A stretch of 64,000 bases of DNA, taken from contig CAJURV010000001.1 in the NCBI GenBank assembly GCA_910588925.1, positions 72,433 to 136,432 of the forward strand, written 5' to 3'. The translations under genes and the position numbers were made by a program. Below are positions 49,220 to 57,755 of this stretch, piece by piece (the stretch's first letter is position 1; each line of letters opens with the position of its first letter). The notes below the pieces were generated by a model, which saw nothing but the letters and a program-made list of their open reading frames with translations, was not told the DNA's origin and did no database searches. This DNA is from an uncultured Rikenellaceae bacterium. GTDB taxonomy: Bacteria; Bacteroidota; Bacteroidia; Bacteroidales; Rikenellaceae.

Positions 49220-52042
49220 ATGAAAAACTCGTTAAAGGCAACATTCCTTACGCTCATAGCCGTAACGGCGTATGCGGTGTCGTGGGCACAGGGCACTACT
49301 GTGTTAAGAGGCACCGTTATCGACGCCACGGACAACTCGCCGCTTATAGGCGCCACCATACTCATAGAGGGGAGCTCCCACGGAGCCATCACCGACGATA
49401 AGGGAGCGTTCAGCCTGAGCGGACTGAAAAGAGGTTTCGTCAACAAGATAGAGATCTCCTACCTCGGATATAAAACCGTCTCTCTGGAGTACACCCCGTC
49501 TAAAGCCGTCAACTCCTACGGTAGCCCCATAGGCATGACACCCGAGTCGATAAACGCCGGCGAAGTGGTGGTAAAAGGACGCGCACCCATAGCCAAACAG
49601 ATGGGCGACACCGTGCAATACAACGCCGACGCATTCAAGGTCAACCCCGACGCCACCGCGGCCGACCTCATATCCAAAATGCCCGGCATGAAGGTAGAGA
49701 ACGGCTCTCCGTCGCAGGGCGGCGAGGCTATCACCCGTATCACCGTCGACGGCAAGAACTACTTCCGCGACGACCCTGCCACCGCTCTGTCGTCGCTTCC
49801 GGCAGACGTGGTAGAGAACATACAGGTGTTCGACGAGCTTAGCGACGATGCCAAATTCTCCGGCGTAGACGACGGCGAACGTGTCAAGACCATCAACATA
49901 GTAACCAAAGCCAAGCGTAACAACGCCTTCTTCGGTGACTATATCGTAGGCTACGGCACCGACAACCACTATAACGTCAAGGCCAACACCAACATGTTTT
50001 TCGGCGATCATCGTCTGACGGTGGGTTTCGGCCTCAACGACATCAACCAGTCGGCCACCTCGGGCGGACGTTTCTACGGTGGCTGGGGACGTAGCGGTCT
50101 GCAGAAAGCCGCCGGCGTCAAGCTCAACTACTCGGGCGAGTTTACCAGCAAGGCCGGACGCAAGACCTCGGCCAACATCGACTACGTGTTCAACAACCAA
50201 CGCAACACCAACGCCACATCGCTCTATCGCGACTACGACGCCACAAGCGCCTACCTATCGCGTTACTACACCGAGAACTCCATGAACAAAACCAAGAGCT
50301 TCTCCCACTCTCTGCGCGCCAACATCGAAAGCCGCGTAAGCGACAACGACCGCATCATATTCAGGCCCAACTTCAGCTACAACACCTCCGACGGTCTTCA
50401 ATTCAGCGAGATGACCAACATACAGGACGGTGTCACCACCAACACGGCCACAACCGAGACCGGCTCCGACTCCAAGAGCTTCCGAGTGGGCGCCAACTTC
50501 AACTGGATGCACAACTTCTCGTCGAAACACATACTATCTACAAGCGCCAACTTCAATGTAAGCCACAACGACAAGACACAGACCATCTACGGCACAAACG
50601 GATTCTTCCGCAAAGCCGAATGGATCGACTCGCTCATACGCCAGAACTCAGTAAACAACGAAATAGACAACAGCGTGGGCGGACGTCTGTCGTACACATT
50701 CAAGATCAACGACAAATCGTCGCTTATGGCCAATTATCGCATATCTTACACATGGAACGACGCCGACAAACTCACCTACGTCTTCGACCACGACAAAGAT
50801 GCCTACGAGCTCGAATCGTCGCTCTCCAACGTCTTCACACGCAACTATCTGAACAATACGGGAGGCATAGGCTATAACTACCGCATCAAAGACAAGATCA
50901 CCGTCAACCTGAGCGCCGACTTCCAGAATTCGTCTCTCCGGAACGACTACACCTACCCCATGCAGAACATATACGACTACACGTTCAACAGCGTATTGGC
51001 CAACGCACGCATGGATTATTACTTCTCCAAGAGCAAACGCATGAGCCTGTCGTTCCGCGGACGTCCCGGGCTCCCCTCAATGACCCAACTGCAAGACGTG
51101 GTAGACAACAGCAACCCCTTGCGCGTGTCGGTAGGTAACCCCAACCTCGACCAAAGCTACTCCAACGACCTTAGCTTCTCTTACATGTCGACCAACATAG
51201 AGAAGTCGACCAACATATTCCTCATCGCTTTCTTCAGCAACACTATGAACGGCTTCGCCAACGACACCCGGATACTCGAAACCGACGAGGTCATAAACGG
51301 CGTGACCGTACAACAGGGTGCCGAGCTGACCTCTCCGGTCAACATCAACGGCAAATGGAATTTCAACACCTTCTTCAACTGGTCGGGCTCTCTTCCGCGC
51401 ATCAAGAGCAACATCAACACCGGCGTAGGCTACTCTGCATCGCGCACACCGTCGCTCTACAACGGGCTCAAGAACTACAGCATGAACAACACCGGCCGTT
51501 TCAGCATAGACCTTACCAGCAACATATCGCAGAACATCGACTTCACAGTCATGTCGGAGACAGGCGTGACCTACTCCAACTCCACCGGAGAGCGCGACGC
51601 CAACAACCGCACCTATATAAACGAACGCGCGGGGGTACGCCTCAACTGGATATTCTGGAAAGGGTTCTTCGTCAACGCCGACTATTCATATAACTTCAAC
51701 TGGTACTCTACCGGCGGCAACGTAGACAACAACTACAACCTTCTCAACGCCGGCATAGGCAAGAAGTTCCTCAAGAAACAGAACGCCGAGGTACGCATCA
51801 GCGGCTTCGACCTTCTTAACCAAGCCAAAAGCCTGAGCTACAGCGTCAACGACACATACACCCAGCGTAGCATATCGAGCGTGTTGAAACGTTACGTGAT
51901 GTTCTCGTTCAGCTACAAGTTCAACACCATGAGCGGTAAAGGCGGATCGGGCCAGCGTCCCGATTACGACCGCGCCATGCGTCCTGCCGGCGGCGCGCCT
52001 ATGGGCCCCCCTCCCGGCGGCATGAGAGTCTACTCACGATAG
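49220..52042 (+). CDS. Outer-membrane beta-barrel protein with carboxypeptidase-like N domain
   Basis: 940 residues. Signal peptide ends at SWAQ. A carboxypeptidase-regulatory-like domain (about 28-110: VLRGTVIDATDNSPLIGATILIEGS...ITDDKGAFSLSG) precedes a TonB-plug-like region (LISKMPGMKVENG, TRITVDGKNYF) and a long barrel of alternating aromatic strands, as in the OMP_b-brl_3 family. The last residues are Pro/Gly/Met-rich (GGAPMGPPPGGMRVYSR) rather than ending in the usual aromatic strand. No SusD partner follows, so it is not a classic glycan-uptake pair. A LytS/LytTR pair starts 21 bases later and probably regulates or senses through it. Substrate unknown. Confidence 0.88.
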   Translation: MKNSLKATFLTLIAVTAYAVSWAQGTTVLRGTVIDATDNSPLIGATILIEGSSHGAITDDKGAFSLSGLKRGFVNKIEISYLGYKTVSLEYTPSKAVNSYGSPIGMTPESINAGEVVVKGRAPIAKQMGDTVQYNADAFKVNPDATAADLISKMPGMKVENGSPSQGGEAITRITVDGKNYFRDDPATALSSLPADVVENIQVFDELSDDAKFSGVDDGERVKTINIVTKAKRNNAFFGDYIVGYGTDNHYNVKANTNMFFGDHRLTVGFGLNDINQSATSGGRFYGGWGRSGLQKAAGVKLNYSGEFTSKAGRKTSANIDYVFNNQRNTNATSLYRDYDATSAYLSRYYTENSMNKTKSFSHSLRANIESRVSDNDRIIFRPNFSYNTSDGLQFSEMTNIQDGVTTNTATTETGSDSKSFRVGANFNWMHNFSSKHILSTSANFNVSHNDKTQTIYGTNGFFRKAEWIDSLIRQNSVNNEIDNSVGGRLSYTFKINDKSSLMANYRISYTWNDADKLTYVFDHDKDAYELESSLSNVFTRNYLNNTGGIGYNYRIKDKITVNLSADFQNSSLRNDYTYPMQNIYDYTFNSVLANARMDYYFSKSKRMSLSFRGRPGLPSMTQLQDVVDNSNPLRVSVGNPNLDQSYSNDLSFSYMSTNIEKSTNIFLIAFFSNTMNGFANDTRILETDEVINGVTVQQGAELTSPVNINGKWNFNTFFNWSGSLPRIKSNINTGVGYSASRTPSLYNGLKNYSMNNTGRFSIDLTSNISQNIDFTVMSETGVTYSNSTGERDANNRTYINERAGVRLNWIFWKGFFVNADYSYNFNWYSTGGNVDNNYNLLNAGIGKKFLKKQNAEVRISGFDLLNQAKSLSYSVNDTYTQRSISSVLKRYVMFSFSYKFNTMSGKGGSGQRPDYDRAMRPAGGAPMGPPPGGMRVYSR

Positions 52043-52063
52043 CATTCTTCAAAACTACAACAA

Positions 52064-53227
52064 ATGAAACCCAACCGATTCATAGAGGCCAATGCCAAGA
52101 GCCTGTCGCTTCACACGGCGGCATGGCTCGTGGTGCTGGTGATAACGCTCGTCAACACCGAAGACATGAGCATCAACACATGGCAGCTCAAATTCGACCT
52201 GCCCATGTGGTTTTGTTATCTGGCGATATTCTACGTCAACTATCTGGTGCTTATTCCGCGTCTTATGATGAAGAGGCGTTCGGTAGTTTACGTATTATCG
52301 TCGCTCGTTCTGCTGACGGTAGCGTTCACCGTACAGAAAAGCTACATGCAATACTGGCGGAAGACAGACCTTAACCACCGGCTGGAGCACATAATGGAGA
52401 GCAGTGCGGAACAGATGTACGGCAGAAATCGCGACGAACTGATCCACAAGATAGAACGTGAGATAGACAGGTGCTACAGTATAAAGCAATACAACCCTAC
52501 GTCGCGTCAGAATCAGGCCATGATATCGCGCATGTTGCTGGTTTACGCCGTAAGCCTTATGCTGGGCCTTACCAAACGGTGGAAATTCGAGGAGCAACGC
52601 CGTAAGGAGATAGAGCGCGAACATATAGCCTCCGAACTCGACTACCTGAAAGCACAGATCAACCCCCACTTCCTCTTCAACGCCCTCAACTCAATATACT
52701 CGCTGACGATACCATACTCCGAGACGGCCTCCAACGCCGTACTCAAACTATCGTCCATACTTCGTTACATGCTATACGAGACCGACCGTAGCAGCGTATC
52801 GCTCTCCGACGAAATATCGGTAATAGAGAACTACTTAGGACTTCAACAACTGCGTCTTACCGACAAAACTAACCTCACGTTCGCAAAAGAGGGAGCCACC
52901 GAACCTTACAGGATAGAACCTTTGTTGCTCATCCCTCTGATAGAGAACGCTTTCAAATACGGAATAGATTCATCAGAAACGTCGTACATAGACATAAAAC
53001 TGAAAATAGACGACGGACGTCTGGTAATGGAGGTGAAAAACAAGATCGTAGGCATGAAAAAGGAGGATAAGGCCGGAGGCATAGGCATAAGGAATATAAA
53101 ACGCCGTCTGGAGCTACTCTACCCCGAACGACACGTGTTCAGAGCCGATGAGAAAAACGGCGAATTTTTAGTATATTTGTCGATACCTTTGAGCAAAGAG
53201 AACGTAGACGAGAATTTTCTCGTATGA
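52064..53227 (+). CDS. LytS-like sensor histidine kinase
   Basis: 387 residues. Membrane-spanning N half: hydrophobic segments at about 17-32, 46-66, 77-95 and a helix near 150-166, with a charged extracytoplasmic stretch in between (about 96-150). The His_kinase domain has the phospho-acceptor in AQINPHFLFNALNSIYSL, then the ATPase N box LIPLIENAFKYGI and a GGIGIRNIKRRLELLYP G box. This is the LytS/YehU type that pairs with LytTR regulators. No sensor domain beyond the membrane part. Confidence 0.92.
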   Translation: MKPNRFIEANAKSLSLHTAAWLVVLVITLVNTEDMSINTWQLKFDLPMWFCYLAIFYVNYLVLIPRLMMKRRSVVYVLSSLVLLTVAFTVQKSYMQYWRKTDLNHRLEHIMESSAEQMYGRNRDELIHKIEREIDRCYSIKQYNPTSRQNQAMISRMLLVYAVSLMLGLTKRWKFEEQRRKEIEREHIASELDYLKAQINPHFLFNALNSIYSLTIPYSETASNAVLKLSSILRYMLYETDRSSVSLSDEISVIENYLGLQQLRLTDKTNLTFAKEGATEPYRIEPLLLIPLIENAFKYGIDSSETSYIDIKLKIDDGRLVMEVKNKIVGMKKEDKAGGIGIRNIKRRLELLYPERHVFRADEKNGEFLVYLSIPLSKENVDENFLV

Positions 53228-53309
53228 GGCCGTCGACAGTATGTTCTGCGCATAAGGCGTACTTTTAGGGACGGTGCGTCTTACCGCATCACAATCAAAG
53301 ATCGAAATC

Positions 53310-54023
53310 ATGAAATGTTTAGCCGTAGACGACGAACCTCTCGCATTGGAGATAATAAAGGCATTTTGCGCCAAAATACCGTTCATAGATAGTCTCGATA
53401 CCTGCACCAGCGGCGTGGAGGCCATAAGCATTCTGCAGAACGGGCAGACCGACCTTCTGTTCCTCGACATAAACATGCCCCACATATCGGGATTGGAGCT
53501 GGCTTCGCTCCTTACCAACCCTCCCATGCTGATATTCACCACGGCATATCAGAACCACGCATTGGAGGGGTTCGACCTCGCGGCCATCGACTACTTGGTC
53601 AAACCCTTTTCGTTCGACCGTTTCATGAAAGCGGTGTCGCGGGCATACGAGCTATATTCTCTACGCCTCGACAAAAACGCCCACACCGAGCAACATACGG
53701 CCGAGGACAACTACATGATGATCAAGGTGGACTATGCCAATGTCAAGGTTATGTTCGACGACATACTTTTCGTCGAGGGGCTGAAAGACTATATCAGGAT
53801 ATACACCACAGGCAAAAACTACGTCACCAAAAGCACAATGAAAAATGTAGAGGAGCGGCTACCCTCCGACACTTTCATGAGAATACACAAATCTCACATA
53901 GTGAACATCGACCGCATAGAGGCTTTTGAAAACAACCACATAAGGATAGGCGACAACAAATTGCCTATAGGCGGCGGATACAAGGACGATTTCTTAGCTT
54001 TCATCGAAAGTAAAAAGCTATAG
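53310..54023 (+). CDS. LytTR-family response regulator
   Basis: 237 residues from the ATG at 53310; a GTG at 53274 would add 12 residues before the conserved MKCLAVDDEP start. Receiver domain with Asp7/Asp8, phospho-Asp53 in LLFLDINMP and Lys in IDYLVKPFSFDRF. The LytTR DNA-binding domain (about 140-237) has FVEGLKDYIRIYTTGK and FMRIHKSHIVNIDRI. It lies 82 bases after the kinase gene. Likely target: the upstream barrel gene and itself. Confidence 0.94.
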   Translation: MKCLAVDDEPLALEIIKAFCAKIPFIDSLDTCTSGVEAISILQNGQTDLLFLDINMPHISGLELASLLTNPPMLIFTTAYQNHALEGFDLAAIDYLVKPFSFDRFMKAVSRAYELYSLRLDKNAHTEQHTAEDNYMMIKVDYANVKVMFDDILFVEGLKDYIRIYTTGKNYVTKSTMKNVEERLPSDTFMRIHKSHIVNIDRIEAFENNHIRIGDNKLPIGGGYKDDFLAFIESKKL

Positions 54024-54238
54024 CTCCCTTTTAATCGGCTTTATTTCGGTCGAGATGGAACGGCATAACCGTTGTTCCCGACTTTTTGCAATTCTTAATG
54101 TTATCCTAATATAACGGTGTCCCCGATACTATAACAACGGTAATATCAGGAACAGATCATTTGGACGAAGGTATCCCGAGCGAAACGAATGGAATTAAAC
54201 ACTTTCCTCGCTTCGTATCGCTGTATTGGCGGTATCAG

Positions 54239-54967
54239 TTAACCCCTCTGACGGATAACTTCGAATATCAGAATCCCGGCAGCTACGGATACATTGAGAG
54301 ATGAAATCTCTCCTTTGAGAGGTATTGCGAGCTGTTGGTCACACAGCTTGAGCGACTCTTTGGATATACCCTTGTCCTCGCTACCCATCACTATTGCTAC
54401 ACGTCCTTTTAAATCGCCAGCCCAAAGGGGAGTATCGCTCTTCTCGGTAGCGGCCACTATCTTGAAGCCCTCGTTTTTCAACTGTCTGATGGCGTTACGC
54501 ACACTACCCACCCTACACACGGGCAACACGTTAAGGGCACCGGCAGAACTTTTTACGGCCTCGCTGTTGACCTGGGCGCCGTTCTTGGCCGACACTACCA
54601 CGGCATCGGCTCCCGCACACTCCGCGCTACGGGCTATAGCACCGAAGTTACGAACGTCGGTCACACCGTCGAGCAACACCACGATAGCATCACTGCCGGC
54701 ACGCTCGATCACATCGTCCAAAGATGCGTAGTCTATCATAGACATGATAGCGGCCACTCCCTGATGATTTCCGCGTACCATGCGGTCGAGCTTCTCCACC
54801 GGCACATAAGCCACGTCTACGCCCCGTTCCGAAGCCAAAGAGGTAAGACGCTGCATCACCGGAGAGTCGGAACCCTTCCTTACGAATATGCGTTCCAACT
54901 CGCGCCCGGCCTCCAAAGCCTCTATCACCGGCCTGACGCCGAATATCACCATATTTTTATCTGCCAT
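54239..54967 (-). CDS. rlmB: 23S rRNA 2'-O-methyltransferase RlmB
   Basis: SpoU/TrmH (SPOUT) family enzyme methylating G2251 of 23S rRNA. 242 residues with an N-terminal substrate-binding domain (VIFGVRPVIEAL) and the SPOUT motifs LLDGVTDVRNFGAIARSAECAGAD, VMGSEDKGIS and IPLKGEISSLNVSVAAGI. Last gene of the long minus-strand run, 55 bases after the ABC-F gene. Confidence 0.93.
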   Translation of the reverse strand: MADKNMVIFGVRPVIEALEAGRELERIFVRKGSDSPVMQRLTSLASERGVDVAYVPVEKLDRMVRGNHQGVAAIMSMIDYASLDDVIERAGSDAIVVLLDGVTDVRNFGAIARSAECAGADAVVVSAKNGAQVNSEAVKSSAGALNVLPVCRVGSVRNAIRQLKNEGFKIVAATEKSDTPLWAGDLKGRVAIVMGSEDKGISKESLKLCDQQLAIPLKGEISSLNVSVAAGILIFEVIRQRG

Positions 54968-55022
54968 AATATCGCATTTAATTTTTCACACACATTACCT
55001 ACACGAGACGACATCGACAAAA

Positions 55023-57005
55023 TCAAAGCGAGCTCTTATTATCGAAAGCCTCCAGCTCCTCGCATGCCGCCTCCCACACGTTCATAGCCTTATTGTATCT
55101 CGACTTCAACGCATCGTACTCCTCGAATACCTTGGGGTCGGCGACATCTATGCCATACGCCCCCGGGTCGGCCATCTTACCGTCCCACTCGTTTTTCTCC
55201 GCCTCCAGACGTTCTATCTCCGCCTCTGCGGCTTCAACCGCCGAACGCAGCTTGCGACGCATACGCTCCAACTCCTTCTGCCTCTTGAAATCGACCTGCG
55301 GCTTGGCGACAGGCTGTTCGGAGACCGGTGCGGACCGTTCCGCAGCCATAGACGGCTTCTCAGGAACGGGTTTCGCCTCTATCTGCGACATGCTCTCCAT
55401 CTTGCGTCGGTAGAGGAAGTCGTCTATGCCTCCCAGATGCTCGCGCACACGACCGTCGGTAAACTCATACACCTTGCTTACCAACCCCTCCAGAAACTCG
55501 CGGTCGTGCGATACTACTATCAAGGTGCCGTCGTACTCCATGAGCGCCTTTTTGAGCACGTCTTTGGAACGCATGTCCATATGGTTGGTAGGTTCGTCGA
55601 GAATGAGCAGATTATAGGGTTTCAACATCAACCGGGCCATAGCCAGACGCGAACGCTCCCCGCCCGACAACACCTTTACCTTTTTATCTATCTCTTCGCC
55701 CCTGAACAGAAATGCGCCGAGAATATCGCGCAGACGCGTACGTATATCACCCACGGCCACCCTGTCGAGAGTGTCGAATACGGTGAAGTCGCCATCCATC
55801 AGATCTTCTTGGTTCTGTGCGTAATAACCTATCGCCACATTGTATCCCAACCGCACCGTACCCTCGCTGACTGGCGTATCGCCCACTATCATGCGCGCAA
55901 GAGTGGTCTTGCCTTCGCCGTTACGGCCCACGAAAGCAACCTTATCGCCCCTCTCCAAAGTGAACTCGGCACCGGCGAATATGCGCTTGTCACCGAAACA
56001 TTTGCCGGCGTCTTTCACCTCCAGTACTATATTGCCCGAACGCGGCGCAGAGGGGAAACGTATCGAGAGCGACGATGTGTCTTCCTCGTCCACCTCTATT
56101 ATATCGAGCTTTTCGAGCTGTTTTATGCGCGACTGCACCTGATTGGACTTGGTGGGTTTGTATCTGAAACGCTCTATGAAATCCTCCGTATCTTTTATCA
56201 GCTTTTGTTGGTTCTCGTACGCGGCCATCTGTTGCGCCCTGCGTTCGGCGCGCAACACCACGTATTTGCTGTAGGGGACGTTATAGTCGTGCATACGGCC
56301 GAGCATTATCTCCACCGTGCGCGTGGTAACCGTGTCTAAAAAACGCCTGTCATGGGATATGAGCACCACGGCGCCCCTGTAGTCTTTGAGATAATCCTCC
56401 AACCAACCGATACTCTCTATGTCGAGATGGTTGGTGGGTTCGTCGAGAAGTATCACCGACGGCCTACGCAACAATATCTTGGCCAGCTCTATACGCATAC
56501 GCCACCCGCCGCTGAACTCGGAGGTGGAACGCTCGAAATCGCTGCGACGGAAACCCAATCCGAGCAACGCTTTTTCGGCCTGAGCCTGACGCGAATCGCC
56601 GTCCATCATGTGGAACCGCTCCGTTGCGTCCGACAGCTCGTGTATCAGACGCTCGTAAGATGCGCTCTGGTAATCGGTGCGTGAAGCGATCTGTTCGCCC
56701 AACTCGGCTATGCGTATCTCGAGGGCGTTAAGCTCGTCGAAAGCGGTGAGGGCCTCCTCCATAACGGTGCGACCGTCGTGCAGAGGCATCTGTTGGGCCA
56801 GATAACCTATGGTGACATCGCCGCTACGCGAGACGGTACCGCCCGAGGCCGGCTGTTCACCGGTTATCACCTTGAGTAAAGTAGACTTACCGGCGCCGTT
56901 CTTGCCCACGAGACCGATACGGTCGCGGTCGCCGACCACGAAAGTTATGTTATCGAAAAGATTCCGGCCTCCGAAAGAGACCGTAACTCCGTTTATAGAG
57001 ATCAT
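55023..57005 (-). CDS. ABC-F family ribosome-associated ATPase
   Basis: 660 residues with two ABC domains and no membrane part. Walker A GKNGAGKST (about 34-42), signatures EFSGGWRMRIELAK and VLSGGERSRLAMAR, second Walker A GRNGEGKTT, and the inter-domain linker rich in Arg/Lys/Gln (about 240-300) that reaches the ribosomal P-tRNA site in this family. A C-terminal coiled coil (about 560-650) resembles that of Uup/YheS. Subfamily unclear. Probable translation factor; resistance cannot be inferred. 67 bases after rpe. Confidence 0.92.
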   Translation of the reverse strand: MISINGVTVSFGGRNLFDNITFVVGDRDRIGLVGKNGAGKSTLLKVITGEQPASGGTVSRSGDVTIGYLAQQMPLHDGRTVMEEALTAFDELNALEIRIAELGEQIASRTDYQSASYERLIHELSDATERFHMMDGDSRQAQAEKALLGLGFRRSDFERSTSEFSGGWRMRIELAKILLRRPSVILLDEPTNHLDIESIGWLEDYLKDYRGAVVLISHDRRFLDTVTTRTVEIMLGRMHDYNVPYSKYVVLRAERRAQQMAAYENQQKLIKDTEDFIERFRYKPTKSNQVQSRIKQLEKLDIIEVDEEDTSSLSIRFPSAPRSGNIVLEVKDAGKCFGDKRIFAGAEFTLERGDKVAFVGRNGEGKTTLARMIVGDTPVSEGTVRLGYNVAIGYYAQNQEDLMDGDFTVFDTLDRVAVGDIRTRLRDILGAFLFRGEEIDKKVKVLSGGERSRLAMARLMLKPYNLLILDEPTNHMDMRSKDVLKKALMEYDGTLIVVSHDREFLEGLVSKVYEFTDGRVREHLGGIDDFLYRRKMESMSQIEAKPVPEKPSMAAERSAPVSEQPVAKPQVDFKRQKELERMRRKLRSAVEAAEAEIERLEAEKNEWDGKMADPGAYGIDVADPKVFEEYDALKSRYNKAMNVWEAACEELEAFDNKSSL

Positions 57006-57072
57006 AGAAAATGCAATTTATAACATACGAAGAGCACACACTGCCTCCGCAACCGATACCGTGCCTCTAACG

Positions 57073-57726
57073 TCACCGGCACTCCAAAAGGCGCACTATA
57101 GCTTCCCGGGGATCCTCCGCGCCGAAGACGGCGTTACCGGCCACCAGCACGTCGGCTCCCGCACCGAACAACGTACCGGCATTGGCAGACGACACACCAC
57201 CGTCTACCTCTATCAGAAGATCGCATCCGCGAGAGTCGGCCATAGCACGCAGACGACGCACCTTATCGACGCTCGACGGGATGAACTTCTGCGCCGCAAA
57301 ACCCGGATTGACCGACATTACGAGCACCATATCGAGCATATCCAACACCTCCTCCACCGCAGAGAGAGGGGTGGCCGGATTGAGAGCCACGCCAGCCTTT
57401 TTACCGCTGTTTTTTACAGTCTGTATCACACGATGCAGATGGAGGGCAGCCTCGGCGTGAACGGTGATATAATCGGCGCCGGCCTCCGCGAAACGCTCTA
57501 CGTACCTCTCCGGCTCCGCTATCATCAGGTGCACGTCCAGCACTTTGTCGGTATGACGTCTTACGGCCTTTATGACATCGAACCCGAAAGTTATGTTGGG
57601 TACGAACCTGCCGTCCATTACGTCGAGATGAATCCACTCGGCGGCAGAATCGTTTATCATCTCTGTAGCGGAACGCAGATCGGCGAAATCGGCCGAAAGG
57701 AAAGAGGGGGATATTATCTTTTTCAC
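57073..57726 (-). CDS. rpe: Ribulose-phosphate 3-epimerase
   Basis: Interconverts ribulose 5-phosphate and xylulose 5-phosphate in the pentose phosphate pathway. 217 residues, TIM barrel: SPSFLSADFADL, HLDVMDGRFVPNITFG (metal His and catalytic Asp), DVHLMIAEPERYV, VMSVNPGFAAQKF and EVDGGVSSANAG (second catalytic Asp). Located 29 bases after the OstA-like gene, probably in the same transcript though unrelated in function. Confidence 0.97.
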   Translation of the reverse strand: MKKIISPSFLSADFADLRSATEMINDSAAEWIHLDVMDGRFVPNITFGFDVIKAVRRHTDKVLDVHLMIAEPERYVERFAEAGADYITVHAEAALHLHRVIQTVKNSGKKAGVALNPATPLSAVEEVLDMLDMVLVMSVNPGFAAQKFIPSSVDKVRRLRAMADSRGCDLLIEVDGGVSSANAGTLFGAGADVLVAGNAVFGAEDPREAIVRLLECR

Positions 57727-57755
57727 TATCTGTATATTAATCGGTTACAATATCT

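Noticed and set aside
53172..53179. TATATTTG near the end of the LytS gene as a promoter for the regulator gene
   Set aside because: No TTG at a suitable distance and it lies inside coding sequence.
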